In this document: positions 1 to 11,478 of the stretch, one piece after another
Position numbering within the stretch: position 1 is the first letter of the stretch
How the letters are laid out: each line of letters starts with the position of its first letter
From: Toxonevra muliebris
Lineage: Eukaryota; Arthropoda; Insecta; Diptera; Pallopteridae
Direction: 5' to 3'
Length of the DNA stretch: 64,000 bases
NCBI GenBank assembly: GCA_963691655.1
Contig: OY829327.1
Span: 62,260,079 to 62,324,078, forward strand
Position numbers and translations under genes: made by a program
Notes under the pieces: generated by a model
Databases searched by the model: none
Seen by the model: the letters and a program-made list of their open reading frames with translations, nothing else
What the model was told of the DNA's origin: nothing

Positions 1-969
1 CTTGTTCCTAATGCCCTCTTACAGCAGTAGAGAGCGCAAGAGGCTTTCCGTACTCTCTCTGCTATATTAGCTTTCCATTGAAGGTTAGGATCAAGAACAA
101 GTCCTAAATATTTGACGCGCTTGCTAAGGCAAAGCGAGGTACCATTAATTTTGGTTAAGGCAAAAGTTGGTATTTTATATTTTCTAGTAAAAAGCATAAC
201 CTCTGTTTTGGCAGGATTAACATTAAGACCGAATTCACGGCACCAGTGAGACAGAATGCTAAGTGAGTGATTTAGCCGTTCTGAAAGAGTAGCAACGTAT
301 TTGCCGGATACTGCGATAGCAATGTCATCTGCATAAGCTATTATTTTGCAGCCGGTTTGGTCTAATCTGTTTAACAGTGTGTTCACCGCCAGATTCCAAA
401 TAAGAGGCGATAATACACCTCCTTGTGGTGTGCCCCTATTGACAACCTTTTTGACTTTATCAAGTGTTTTAAGTAGTTGTCCTATAAATCTAACCAGATT
501 AAGATTTATTAAGGCATTAACGACAGCGTCGGGGCAGACATTGTTGAAAGCCCTCTCGATATCGAGAATCACTGCAAGCGTGTATTCTTTGTTGGAAAGT
601 GATTTCTCAACTTCCTCAATGAGTACATGTAGCGCTGTTTCTACAAACTTCCCTTTAGTATAGGCATGCTGTGATTTGGATACAAGAGTGGGATTGATAG
701 AGTTCCTGATATGAAAATCAAGAACCCTTTCTAATGTTTTTAAGAGAAAGGAGGACAGACTGATCGGTCTGAAGTCCTTTGGGTTGGTATGGGACGCCTT
801 CCCTGCTTTGGGTATGAAGACTACACGAGCCTCTCTCCAGCTTTTGGGAATGTACGAGAATTTTAGGCAAGCATTATAAATTTGCAATAGCCATGATGTT
901 ACGTGTTCAGCCCCTTGTTGAATATCCGCGGGAATTAAAGGGGCTGAAGGATTTGATGGCCCACTTTAA
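1..969 (-). pseudogene. LINE-A ORF2, reverse transcriptase part (partial)
   Basis: Continuous open frame on the minus strand from about 969 to the window edge, with no stop that I find. RT blocks in order: fingers motif with VFIPKAGK and the FRPISLSSF block (about 765-855), the DIERAFNNV palm block carrying the first catalytic Asp (about 545-575), RGTPQGGVLSPLIWN (about 405-450), and an intact AYADDIA active-site box (codons near 320-338), then the thumb. It has no start codon. The frame upstream is lost at the 39-bp duplication at 978-1060, and the stretch that normally links the HFPG motif to the SPG-DGI motif looks deleted. A functional RT is therefore unlikely from this copy even though the catalytic residues survive. 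Confidence 0.9.
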
Positions 970-977
970 AAGAGTGT

Positions 978-1060
978 CGGTCAATTGGAGAGGGGAGGGG
1001 TTACTTAAAGAATGATCGGTCAATTGGAGAGGGGAGGGGTTACTTAAGGATGATCGGTCA
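978..1060. repeat. 39-bp tandem duplication breaking LINE-A ORF2
   Basis: A unit of about 31 identical bases (978-1008) recurs at 1017-1047 with a period of 39, and a third partial start follows at 1052-1060. Each unit introduces minus-strand stop codons. It marks the join between the endonuclease ORF (ends 1044) and the RT frame (begins about 969), and probably accompanied a small deletion of the ORF2 linker. Confidence 0.85.
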
Positions 1061-2288
1061 CAAGAGGACTATGATCAACGAAGGTTTCACTCCCCGGAAA
1101 ATGAGTATTCAGGAGCACCTCTAAGGTCTCGATTCCAGAAACAGTCCAGTGACCATCAGCTTTTTGGATACAGTCGAGAGCCTTAATACGACTCGTATTG
1201 AGGAGTTTTCGAAGTCGGCTGGTCTCGGAAGCGCTTTCTATGCTACCACAGAAGTTCCTCCAAGACGCCCTTTTGGCTTTTCTTATAGCGTACTTAAGTT
1301 CCCTTTGTTTTGATTTAAAGGGAAACCAGTCATTAAAAGCCTTGGCTCTATTAAAGAGTCTTCTACATACTTTTTGAAGCTCTGCAATCTCCGAGGTCCA
1401 CCATAAAGGTTTGGTCTTACGTCTAGGTTTGGAAGAATTGCATGCCGATTTGGCAGCAGTGTTAAAAAGTGCTGTAATGGAGTTTACCTCTCGATCAATT
1501 TCGCAGTGATTATTAATAGTGGGTAGAGGAGGCTGTATGCCAGACTCAATAATGGCATGGAACTTTGTCCAGTCAGTACGCTTCCTATTGATGAGGCTAG
1601 TAGCACCTGCAGAGTCTGTAGGATCTAGTTTATCAATGGTGAAGTTAATATAATTATGATCAGAAAAGAAGCACTCTTGCGAGACGCTCCAGTCTTTTAG
1701 TAGGTGTGACGAGTGTTCACTTACTAGAGTGAGATCGAGAACCTCGCTTCTATTTGAAGTAATGAAGGTTGGCTCGTTCCCCCTATTAGCAATAACTAAG
1801 TCATGAGTAAGGATAAAATCAAAGAGAGACTCACCTCGTTCATTTGTGTCCGTGCTGCCCCACATCTCGTGATGGGCATTGACGTCGGCACCGATGATAA
1901 CCGGGGTCCGTTTGCAGTTAGCCTCTGCAACCAGAAGCTTCAATACATCGTGCGGCGGTGATGTACCGTGGTCATGTGCCATGTAGCTGGAGACGATCCA
2001 GGTGGCCATGGCGTTGATCACAATAACCATGGCCACGTTGTCTTTATCGCTGAACCTGGAGAGTAAAAGAGCGTTAATGCTATTTTTGATAAGGATACAG
2101 GATCTGGGTGTACCTTGACCCTCCACATACACTGTGCGGTATCCATAAATATTGAGTCCGCAAACCCGGTCATTAACGACCCATGGTTCTTGGACCCGTA
2201 TGAGCTCCTCTCCTTTTTGAGACAGGCGGAGGAGCAGGGCTGCAGAGATGGAGTGGTGAAGGTTAATCTGTAGAACCTTCACCACCAT
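1044..2288 (-). CDS. LINE-A ORF2 N-terminal part: APE-like endonuclease and linker
   Basis: 414-residue open frame, start MVVKVLQINLHHS. This is the apurinic-type endonuclease that nicks target DNA for target-primed reverse transcription. Visible motifs: QINLHHS near the N-terminus, VQEPWV (catalytic Glu, about residue 33), IGADVNAHHEMWGS (about 137-150), SEVLDLTL (about 182), and FFSDHNYINF (SDH catalytic pair, about 207). The C-terminal third is the basic linker ending in the NTHFPGSE motif that precedes RT in this LINE group. Translation stops at 1044, right in the duplication, so RT is no longer joined. The ATG lies 26 nt inside ORF1, a normal ORF1/ORF2 overlap in such elements. Confidence 0.9.
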   Translation of the reverse strand: MVVKVLQINLHHSISAALLLRLSQKGEELIRVQEPWVVNDRVCGLNIYGYRTVYVEGQGTPRSCILIKNSINALLLSRFSDKDNVAMVIVINAMATWIVSSYMAHDHGTSPPHDVLKLLVAEANCKRTPVIIGADVNAHHEMWGSTDTNERGESLFDFILTHDLVIANRGNEPTFITSNRSEVLDLTLVSEHSSHLLKDWSVSQECFFSDHNYINFTIDKLDPTDSAGATSLINRKRTDWTKFHAIIESGIQPPLPTINNHCEIDREVNSITALFNTAAKSACNSSKPRRKTKPLWWTSEIAELQKVCRRLFNRAKAFNDWFPFKSKQRELKYAIRKAKRASWRNFCGSIESASETSRLRKLLNTSRIKALDCIQKADGHWTVSGIETLEVLLNTHFPGSETFVDHSPLVTDHP

Positions 2289-3873
2289 TAGGGTGAGCGA
2301 TCATGGTGACGTCAATGTCCTCCTCTTCAGACAAAGGAGGAGCATCGGCGTCTGTGGCGACAAGCCCCATTTTTCCGAAAAAGTCGCCAACTAGTTCGAA
2401 GATCGACATGACACTCCCATCATCGGAGAGAGTGTCGATGCCTGATTGAGGCAAGGTCTCCAAGAAGGCCGCAGCTTCTGCTGAAGGCTCTTCATTGGTT
2501 TCCTGTCCAGCAACTAACTTGTCGCATCTATAGACTCTGAGAGAGATCGACTCGAAACCGTAGTTGATCTCTCCCTTGCTGACATTGAGAGGCGATGACG
2601 ACTCTTCATTTAAAATGATGAGCGCTTCACGAAGGTGGCCCTTTGGATCGCTGACCTTGGCGACCTTCCAATCGTGGGTGGGAAGCTCAAGGTTGCTTAA
2701 TTTGATGAGCTCCAGGATTTCATTTGGCGAAGAGGGCTCTGCGGGAATCCAAGCCTTGGAGCGTGGGCGATTGGGGATTTGGTCTTTTGGTACAGCTGCA
2801 AGCTTAGCACCAGGCCAAACCTCTCCCAACATCGCAATGGCAGCCTTGTACAGATCCGCGGAGCGTTGGTCTGTACAAGTCACCAATTTAATATGGCCCT
2901 GATGCCAACTGGCATTACGACAACTGGGCGACGGTCCTGGGTTAGCCGCAACAACATCTTTGTAAATGTTGCGGGGGGCCGCTTGCACCAATCTCCAGTT
3001 GTCTGGAGATATGGTGCAGTCGCTATTATTGGAGTCATTGATGGCCCAAATGAGACCATCTTTCGCGACTTCATTGAAAGGCCGATTTAGTTTCGGCCTG
3101 GGTGGTGCCAGTCTTGGCCGTTTATGGTCTTGACGGACAGTATGGGCGGCTTGCTCAGTCGACCTCTGTCGTTTCTGATTAGCCTTCGGGGATGGCGGGG
3201 GTGGACGGGCTCCAGAATTCTGTTGAGCCCATAAGAGAGCAGCCTTATCCTTTTCGGAGAGCGAAGAAGGATCAAGCTGCTCCAGCCTGTTCAGGATCCT
3301 AAAGGCTGACCTTCTGGTCCTGTACGCCCGTGTTGACGCGGTGATATGCGCGCGAGCACCAGAGGTGGAAGCGGTGCTGGGGCCTGCACTGGTGGAGGTC
3401 AAGGCCGGCTTAGTTGCCGAATCCTGGGCTACACCAGTTAGGCGAACGAGCGGGGAAACAACCCTAGCACCTGGCACAGCTGCCGAAGTGGTTGGGGTGC
3501 TCGAAACAAGCGATCGAACGCTTGAGCGGGATGTGCTGGCGCTTACACTGGAAGGGGATGAGGCTAGCTTAGTAGCTGAGGCCTTACCGGTGCCAGACAA
3601 ACGAGCACGAAGAGGAGCACCACCCGCACCTGACACAGTTGCCTGGGTGACGAGCGTGCTCGAAGAGGGGGTGTGGGTTTTGATGACGACGAGGGTGGTG
3701 TATTGGCCAAAACTCTCGTCAATACCGTAGGTCTGGTGGAAGAAGCACCAGAAGTTGACGCACCAGATGTTGTAGATGGTGAATGGTTGGCAGGCGATTG
3801 CCTTACCAATCTGTTGGGCTCCCCATGCGGGTTGGCCTTAGGTTTTTTTTGTGTATTTCTTTGACGTATTCAT
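2263..3873 (-). pseudogene. LINE-A ORF1 (gag-like nucleic-acid chaperone), frame-broken
   Basis: The long open part is 2263-3636, with an open frame but no ATG at its upstream end (GTG there). Residues are Ser/Thr/Ala/Pro-rich at the N-terminus, then basic, then a folded C-terminal half (EVWPGAKLAAVPK, RPRSKAWIPAEPSS) typical of gag-like ORF1 proteins of RNase H-group LINEs. Low-complexity coding sequence of the same style continues upstream in another frame to about 3842 and then, across an A8 run (3843-3850 on +), to an ATG at 3871-3873. So two shifts separate that ATG from the main frame: one in the homopolymer, one near 3650-3690. The homopolymer shift could be a sequencing artefact. No CCHC zinc knuckle is obvious. 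Confidence 0.75.
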
Positions 3874-4480
3874 GATTGTTGGGTCCCCACTCATGGCCGC
3901 TATCTCCGTCCGGATGTGTAGTCACCTTAATGGTCCCGTGGTTATCTATGCCGAAGCAGGGAGGCCACGCGAGGGTTGGTACAAGTCCTTATGAGAGCAA
4001 GTACTCAGAGCCAGACCAGTGCTAAATGGGAGTCCTCTCAACCAAACCTACACCGCCAACCGAATGGCGACGGACTTCGAACGTACCATGAGGCCTGCCA
4101 GGGTTTTAACGGGACGGAGACAGTTGTGACCTTAAACTGGAGCCGTTTACAGAAGGTTTCACCCCGCTGCTACAAGGTCCAGAAGCCACAACCACCAGCC
4201 CAGAAGCAATCAATACGAATATGATGTCGTTGGAGTAATAGTGGACAAATAGAGGTCGTGCCGTTTGGTACCGGGGATGTTTTTTATTTAAGAGGGTTTG
4301 CTCCCTCCGCCTGATCTATCTTAGCCAGTTGCATATCAGACATCTGATGTGCCCTGTTATGAGATAAAAGTTTACACCAGCTGGCTGACATGCAACCGTT
4401 ACCAGCTGTCACCACGAGGAGGTGATAGACCACACTACCATCAGACCACTCAATTACGGCACATATCGAAATACGTGTTG
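3874..4480 (-). other. LINE-A 5' untranslated region (internal promoter expected)
   Basis: No convincing coding frame. The outer 190 bp (4290-4480) is conserved with LINE-C at 13625-13776, including shared blocks GGTGATAGACCA and CAATTACGGCAC (+ strand). Conservation of the extreme 5' end between two copies is expected where an internal RNA polymerase II promoter lies; that role is inference. Confidence 0.6.
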
Positions 4481-5607
4481 GTCCCCTTGAGTATCTTCCT
4501 TTTAATTACAATAGTATTTTCCATTTGTATGCGCGTGCAGAAGTCAACTTTATTTACAAAATCGAGATTTATGCTTTAAACCAAAGCAGCCAATATTTTC
4601 TGAGAGAATAAACACAATAAGAGCGTAAACCTCTAGCGTCAAGAATATGCAGTTGGGTTTGACTTTTCTTTTTACAATTTATTTTCTGTCCGTCTGTCTG
4701 TTCGGTTCAAATTTTGCAATCCGTTTTAAACTAACTTCCCGATGAGCTAGAGACTTGAAATTTTAAATATAGTTCAGAACTGGAAGACAATTCAATATGA
4801 AATATTTAAAATTTATATAAATATAATAATATTTAAAATATTAGCATCGGAAGTTTTTCAAATTTTTTCATAAATCAAAGCATTGCATTCATCGTTGTAA
4901 AAATAATTGCTTTAGTAGGAGTGGAACATATATGTGTGTACATGCACTAATGCAAAGAGGTCGCAGTTCGCTCGTGTTGAAATTGGTACAAAGAAACGTA
5001 GAAAACAGAAACGAGGTGCAATACCGATGGTGTGAAAGCGACGGTTGTCAACACATCCAGTAGACAAAATGTATGCATATGATTTTTCATATATTTCATT
5101 GATCATCAGCACACGAGCCACCACCGACTAGCGGATCCAGAGATTTACCTTAAGGGAGTTAATATTTGTTCATCCCTTTTAAATTTTTTTTTATTTGTGG
5201 CCAACGAACGATGGTTAGGGTGGAGCTGGGGGAGGTTAGAGGGAAGTTGGGAGGGAGGTCGGGATTGCTCCGGATTGCACAGTCCCATACTTTTGGTTTT
5301 AATATATTCGCATCTTTCGCCTAGCCACAGCCTCTTATCCTGGTTTTGATACGCCCATGAGTAGGCCTATAATTAAGAATTATTTCGCTGTGGAACAAGT
5401 AAGTCTCCATATCAAATTTTATTAATTTAGCTCGATATGATATTCGAAGATATTGGATTTTCGCAAAAATAGAGACACGGTCGAATGTTATAGCCCACAA
5501 CTTGACATACACACAAATGCATCTCTCCACCAAATTTCACAAAGATCCGACAAACGGTATATGATTACATAAGGAAAATACATAGATTTGGACATTTGTA
5601 TGTACCA
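4481..5607. other. AT-rich stretch, no gene seen
   Basis: Short frames only, none resembling a known family. It contains a GTCCGTCTGTCTG stretch (4687-4699) and G-rich GGGAGG runs at 5225-5262. 5360-5600 reads like old repeat DNA but I cannot place it. Confidence 0.4.
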
Positions 5608-6306
5608 GTTGAAACGCGTTCCCCGTAATGGTTTTTTACCTCGATTGAACATTTAGAAGTCACAGGGAGCCAAATCAGGTGAATTCGGTGGCTGTTGGAT
5701 GGTATTTGTTGCATTTTTCGTAAAAAAATTACTAATAATGATGGCACTGTGTGACGGTTCGTTATCATGGTGCAAAATCCACTAGTCTGGTCTCTTTAGG
5801 CGAATTGCTTGCAAGCTCCTCATAACGCCCAAATAATACTCTCTGATGGTTAATTTGCGGTTATTGACCAAAGCTTCTTTTACTTTATCAATGTTTTCGT
5901 CAGTTTTCGATGTCGATGGTCTGCCACTGCGTTCATCATCTTCGATTGACTCACGACCACTTTTAAACCGCTCGTGCCACTGGTAAACGACCGTTTTCTT
6001 TTGAGAATCGTTTTCTTTAGAGAATTCCAACATTTCCAACATTCGCGCACCATTAAATCCGTTTTTTACGCAAAATTGAAGACAAGTTCGTTGTTGCAAA
6101 TTTAAATCCATTTCTAAAATTGTAAAAAATCGCCAACACACACAGTGATAGATGTACTCTTGGCTACGTATCTTTTGCAAATGTCAAGCTATGACGCTAA
6201 GAGGGAATATCAACAACAGATGTAGCAACTTAACAAAAAACAGAACTCAAATCGGAACGATGGGAGCGCCACACGGTGGTTATTCCTTGAACTTTTTGAT
6301 GAAGGT
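5608..6306 (-). mobile_element. mariner-type transposon copy 1, internally deleted, one end missing
   Basis: Minus-strand coding relic of a mariner. 5782-6180 encodes the N-terminal helix-turn-helix region (CVKNGFNGARMLEML, VYQWHERFKSG, DDERSGRPSTSKTDENID). 5640-5775 encodes the shifted remains of the catalytic block around the second Asp. The middle, including the first catalytic Asp, is deleted at the same place as in the copy at 42019-43217. The outer end near 6270-6306 carries the ACTTTTTGAT(G)AAGGTGGTA terminal repeat; the opposite terminus is absent because homology to the other copy begins only at about 5608. Confidence 0.85.
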
Positions 6307-6727
6307 GGTATGTGTGTGTAGGTATTTACGCATACATACATAAATTTTTTATATATATATATTTTCCTTAAACACCAAATTTATCATTTGCATCTAAATA
6401 TACCTGAAATTAAATATAATTTGCTACAAATTTTGCTAATCCGAATTACATACATCATCGATCATCATGCACACTCAATTTTTCGAAGTGATGTAACTAC
6501 TAAAAAAAAAGTTATGTTTTGTTTTTTTTTGGTAGTTAACAACTTTAAAAAAGGAAGAAATATTTTTATTTTTGGATTATAACATTTTTTTCATAAATCT
6601 GTAATCCTTAGTTTTAGCGCTCAAAGTTTCCCTTGCAAAAATCGATCCGAATTACCTACACTTACGTTATATTGTTTATCTTCAATAGAAGCTATCAGAA
6701 AATTACCATACCAAATACTAAGCAGTT
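6307..6727. other. AT-rich spacer, no gene seen
   Basis: Contains AT runs (6344-6360) and poly(T)/poly(A) tracts; no coding or structural signal that I recognise. Confidence 0.4.
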
Positions 6728-6970
6728 AAGAATACGATTACATTTTTAATTCGGTTACAGTAATCGTAATCAAAAAAATTATGATTTCTGTGATCGTAAT
6801 TAAAAATTGTAATTACAATTTCTTCAATCGTAGTCCTAAAAATTACGATTACTGTAATTGTAATCCAAATATTGTAGATTACGATTACTGTAATCGTAGT
6901 CAAACAAAAATTAAAATAACGATTATTGTTATCGTGGTTAAAAATTTATTTGATTACGATAACTTGTTAG
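6728..6970. repeat. degenerate palindromic array of ATTACGATTACTGTAATCGT
   Basis: Roughly 240 bp of imperfect repeats, each nearly self-complementary (TTACGATTAC next to GTAATCGTAA). Both strands give spurious open frames rich in Thr/Val/Ile and Tyr/Asn, produced by the repeat. It could be a decayed satellite or a foldback. Confidence 0.8.
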
Positions 6971-7078
6971 TAGTTTTTGAATTACGACAATGAACGATAG
7001 AAATTAAAAAAAAAATTTAAAACTTTTTTTTAAAGAAAATGGTCATCCCTTCCCTCGCCGTACATAGGGGTAGATCGA

Positions 7079-7238
7079 AGATCTAGGCAGCCAAAAGTTG
7101 ATTATAAAAACTTCACACAGGGTAGAAAAAATAGTTTGCTTTACAAAAACCGCACAAAGAGTTATTTCGTAGATCTAGGCAGCCAAAAGTCGATTATAGA
7201 AACTTCACACAGGGTAGAAAAAATAGTTTGCTTTGCAA
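7079..7238. repeat. two-copy direct repeat, period 92
   Basis: AGATCTAGGCAGCCAAAAGT starts at 7079 and again at 7171; about 65 bp of each unit match with three or four differences (TTGATTATAAAA versus CGATTATAGAAA). The bases between the units (about 7146-7170) are unlike. Likely a local tandem duplication; function unknown. Confidence 0.85.
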
Positions 7239-10142
7239 ACTTGGTGCTCCTTGTTAGTAAAATAATAACTTTTTAAATTTTGTAGCAATATTCTTTTTTA
7301 TTTATGGTGTAAAAGGCAAGCTATGAATTCTAACTAATGTGAGAGCGATTTATTATTTTTCTTGTTCCATCTAATTTTCCATTTTTATAAAAATTACATT
7401 TCATGCATTTATTTAAATTTTGTTTTCACTCTTTTGTTTAACATAAATATCACCCTGTTGTATTGTGTTATGACTTAACGAATATTTTCGATTTCGATAA
7501 ACGTTATCGATCGATGCTTTCGACACGTGTTGAAAGGCAAAATAATCTATCGAAAAGTATGCCCAGATTTCCGTTTAAATCACTCTTTCTTTTGCTCTGT
7601 GGATTTCAACGAGACAAGTTGTATACATATATGTAATTTTTTTAAGTGAAAAAAATAAAAAAAATCTTTGATTTTGGTATAAACTAATTTACATTCCAAC
7701 TAAACACAATTAAAAATAAAACATAAAATAGTTGTTTAAATAAATTGTGATAAATTGACCATAACTTAGTTTAAACTGTGAAAAGTTTGCATTGTGTGGG
7801 GTGGAGACCTAAGAGGCCATACCAAACCACGTGTATTTGAGTTTCTGATCAAACATTGGCCTGAAATAGCTGATCCACCACACCACGTATGCGCTTAATC
7901 AATTTAAAACCACAGATTGAAGATTATTTTAATTTTTTTATATCCAGTTTTTTTTCCAAAAGGTGAGATTTTGCTAGTAATTTGATATATGTGCAGTATC
8001 TATTAATTAATTTATAAAAACCTAGGAGTTCCAGTAATACAATTGGTAAAAATACAACATAATACAGTCTCCAGTATCACATTCATTCAAAAATCCGTCT
8101 AAATCTCCACAAGATTAGCTATGTTTTATAGCAACACGTGATGTTTCAACGTGTTACCAGTCAAGTTATTCATTCATTCTATCCTAATACGATAAACTAA
8201 AAAAGAGGGGTTTAAGATTTTAAAATTTTCAAATTAATATTACAAAATCTTTAAGCTACCTAAAATAATTATTAAATATCTAAGTCTTATTATTCAATTT
8301 CTAACATATGGTAGATCATAAATCTACCTAGTATGAGTTTAATTTTGTTATACTATTTTTTTATAAAACCCTTTAAAACTCTAAAAAAAAGAAAAAAAAG
8401 TGCAATCGAAATACTTAATTTTGATGGGTAAACACGGTATGGGCAAAATTTCAAATGTGTAAAATGTAAGAATAACTGTAACGTAAAATAACTGTAACGT
8501 CCAGTTCCCCTCTCGCTAACACTACTGCGCGGCAGTTATTCGTGGCAGAATTATTTGTTGCTGTTAAACGTGTGAAGAACGACTATACCATACAAGCAGA
8601 GAGGTCGCCGTAGCAAACACAGGCGTATGATAGTTTGTGCATTCGGTTAGATAGATTGGATTAAAATTAAATATTTATTAAAATATAAAAACAATATAAA
8701 ATGATAAGTAATAAAGAATCTAGGTTTCAATAAACAAAATGTAGTGATAAAATGTAGCATTATAAAAATTTTGCTTTGTACATTACCCTTAGAAAGGCAA
8801 CACTTTTTTATCTATGTAAATAGCAAAAATGTTAAACAGAAAAAACATACTAAAATATTTATAAATTCACTTATTTACTTCAATAAAAATATATTGTTTC
8901 TTATTATTATTAAATACAGTTAAGGGAAATCTCGTTGCGGTGCTTTTAAAAAGTAGTGGGGGGACTGGTCACCCCTGTTGCCTTTCTAAGGTTAAATGCG
9001 GAAAGCACTTATGTAAAATTTTCACATCTAATAAAATTTCAAATCGACAGGAAAAAAACTTAAAGCGCGGAAAAAAATATGCAATTGCAGCTGAGTATAT
9101 GCGAGAATATTGTGCCCGATGCATTGAGTAAAAGAAAAATAATGCAAGTACAACATATCAGCCCTATTCACGATTTGGTGCAAATGCAAAATATTTCTGA
9201 TATCACAGCAATAAATATATGCGATAAAAATATAAAAATTTGCATTTGCAATGTAGCAAGACCAGTTGCAATTTATAGTGGATTGGACTATTATATATAA
9301 AAGATAATGATATCTAATAAATTTTTAAGTTTATAAAAGAATTCTTTTAATTTGAATTATTTACCTAAGGATATACATTATACATCAAATCCCTATATAT
9401 GGCTATACATATGTGAGCTTATGTATATGGCATTCAGTTGGCTTAACTGTTTACACATCAAATATCTTGCGTGCGTTGCACGCATCTATTTTTTTTTTAC
9501 ACCGCCACTGCTAGGTGTGTGTCATTTTTATCTTTGCTTAGCGAGAGCACCAACAAAAAAAAAGTGAAAAGTAAATAAGAACAAAATGAAATTAATAAGA
9601 GAAATTATTTAGAGCATAAGGATTTGTTTTTGTAAAATCTAATTAACCACCGACGCATCTCATCAGGCGCCTACTGACATCAATCAGAGCTTTTCACCAT
9701 GTAAGTGACTTTAATCAATCGCCTTTATTATAGATTTTTGTACTCTTTACTTGGATGCTATTCTCTTTCTGTTAAGATCAAGTTTTTTATTCAATTGTAT
9801 AAATATGTTATTTCTTTTTTTTTTGATACTGATATATTTTTTTCAAGGTCGGATTATAGGGTTACCGCGCGTTCATAATAAACAAAATTATACTATTTCG
9901 ATTGCTACATTTTTTTGGGGTCTATCTATGTTATGGTATTTGTTAAAATGAAATTTTTTATGTGAAATGAATAAATTGTAAGTAATTAAATAATGTGAGA
10001 AAATGATGTGAGCCTTAGTTCTTTAAGTTTGGTTAGGCATGGAGGTGAGATACAGCATCTCTCGATTCTCAGGTTTGGTTTTTGCATTTGAGAAAGTTTA
10101 TAATTTTAGTCCGTCTGTCAATAATTTTTGTTTGGGTATTTT
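7239..10142. other. long AT-rich stretch, no supported gene
   Basis: No ORF with recognisable domains. Points of note: TATCGATCGATG at 7506-7517 resembles the DRE-type promoter element of flies, but no gene follows. 7794-7907 has a 38-codon stop-to-stop frame (WGGDLRGHTKPRVF) that I cannot identify. AATAACTGTAACGT occurs twice (8471-8484, 8489-8502). 8940-9300 has two overlapping short frames without family features. Confidence 0.35.
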
Positions 10143-10928
10143 CTAAAGGGTTTTTTTTGTCCGGGACCGGGTCTCATAAGATTTTCCACATTGGTAAGCA
10201 TGCTGAAATGAAGAGAGAGTATGTAACAATAACGACTCACTACGGATGCGGTGTTCAACACAGCGCTCAAGACATTTTAGTAAGAAAGACATCATACTAA
10301 TTGGTCTAAAGCTTTTAGGATTGGTATAGTTGTCCTTTCCAATTTTTGGAATGAATACAACTTTTACCAACCTCCATTGTTGAGGTATGTGAGCGAGAGC
10401 CAAACTGGAGGTGAAAATCTTCTTAAAAACCGGTAGCAATTTCACCATACCCTCTTTCAGAGCAACTGGCAGTATACCATCCGGACCCGGCGATTTGAAG
10501 CTGTCAAAAGAAGCAATAGCAAACCTAATCGCATCTTCATTCGCCACTGTCCTGGCAACCCACCAGTTGCGCTGCGAGACTGTCGAAGTAACCCTCCCCG
10601 CTTCCGGAAAAGTGGGATGTTGAACAACAGAGACCTGATTGCCCGGAAAGTGAGATTCAAGCATTAAGCTAATCATCTCACTTTTTAATTCCGTGAAAGT
10701 GTCATCAGATTTTTTGAGTGAACACAGTCGGTTGGCTGATTCCGCCACCCTGATCCAATCGAAATTGGCTTGGGATGAACACTTCACCCTTAGGGTTCCG
10801 TTGATCACCTCATAGCCTTTTGCGTTTGCATCAGGGCCAGTGGATATCACTGCTCGCATCAGTTGAGTTTTGCAGTGCTTGAGCTCTGCATCACTCAACT
10901 GTTGGTTGAGCCCAGCCTTTCCTATCAC
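10143..10928 (-). pseudogene. LINE-B chimeric frame: ORF1 C-terminal part fused to ORF2 linker and RT fingers
   Basis: 261-residue open frame. Residues 1-60 (AVISTGPDANAKGYEVINGTLRVKC) have the gag-like ORF1 style. From about 65 on it is ORF2: SHFPGNQ at the end of the endonuclease-RT linker, FKSPGPDGILPVALKEG, WRLVKVVFIPKIGKDNY, and FRPISMMSFLLKCLE of RT, ending in HAYQCGKSYE followed by unrelated residues. The endonuclease, normally some 400 codons between these parts, has been removed precisely enough to leave an open fusion. There is no palm or YADD box, so it cannot act as RT. The N-terminal Met is not certain to be used. Confidence 0.85.
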
Positions 10929-11478
10929 AGCAATAGGGAGCGCTTTAGCCGCGGCCTCACTATAAGTTGGCCTGGTTTTCGCAGCCTTTGCTGTGATAGG
11001 ATGTCTATCGAGGAGGAGGAGGAAGTCAACTCCATAACAATGGAGTTCCTAGAAAGACCCATCGAGGTGCAAGGAGTGAAATCAAGGTCGATAGGTTGCG
11101 CAGTATTTGCAAAGTTAGAAGAAGACTGATGCCTCACGTTATCATTGCAAGCAGCAGTAGGCGTCGCAGAGGTGTCGTTAATACTTTGGAGAGTATTAGA
11201 GCCTCCCTACTGCACGCCCACCATGCATTAGATGGTGGTGCTGGCAGTATCAGTCTTCGTTTTTTTTCTTTTACATGAGCACGTCTGGAAGAAGAGGCTT
11301 GGTTTCTCTGAGGAACCTCTGCATCGGTTGATGTAACCTCAACAGAGCGTACCCTCTTTGAAGCGTTTGCCATAATTGGGTCTTCAACCAGAGTAATGGC
11401 CGAAGCCTCCTTACGTCTGTTATACGACTTTATCCTCCTCCATCTGCCTCTCATAGTGCGAGACGGTTGTGGTCCCAA
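10925..11478 (-). pseudogene. LINE-B ORF1 N-terminal remains, two frames
   Basis: 11134-11478 (basic, Arg/Ser-rich, with KEKKRRL) and 10925-11137 (QSSSNFANTAQPIDLDFTP) read as successive pieces of one ORF1 separated by a frame change near 11135, then another into the chimeric frame at 10925. Composition matches LINE-A ORF1: basic and Ser-rich, no zinc knuckle. Confidence 0.6.

Larger units (their letters stand above)
1..4480 (-). mobile_element. LINE-A: RNase H-group non-LTR retrotransposon, 3' end outside window
   Basis: Minus-strand non-LTR retrotransposon reading from about 4480 down to 1, in the usual order 5' UTR, ORF1 (gag-like), ORF2 (APE-type endonuclease then reverse transcriptase). 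ORF2 starts inside the end of ORF1. The 5' boundary is set by homology: 4290-4480 resembles 13625-13776 (LINE-C), and similarity stops at about the same point in both. Sequence style matches the I/LOA-type LINEs elsewhere in the window, whose RNase H is visible; the RNase H of this copy would lie beyond position 1. The copy is not intact: ORF1 is frame-broken and ORF2 is interrupted at 970-1044. Clade assignment is inference. Confidence 0.9.

Noticed and set aside
346..663. 105-codon + strand frame
   Set aside because: Antisense shadow of the LINE-A RT, whose minus frame carries the YADD and QGG motifs.
6718..6993. Overlapping frames on both strands (Thr/Val/Ile- and Asn/Tyr-rich)
   Set aside because: Produced by the palindromic repeat array.
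7505..7517. DRE-like promoter element TATCGATCG
   Set aside because: Single short match with no transcript start or ORF following; expected by chance in AT-rich DNA.
7794..7907. 38-codon stop-to-stop frame beginning after TGA
   Set aside because: Protein-like but too short, without ATG, splice sites or a recognised family.
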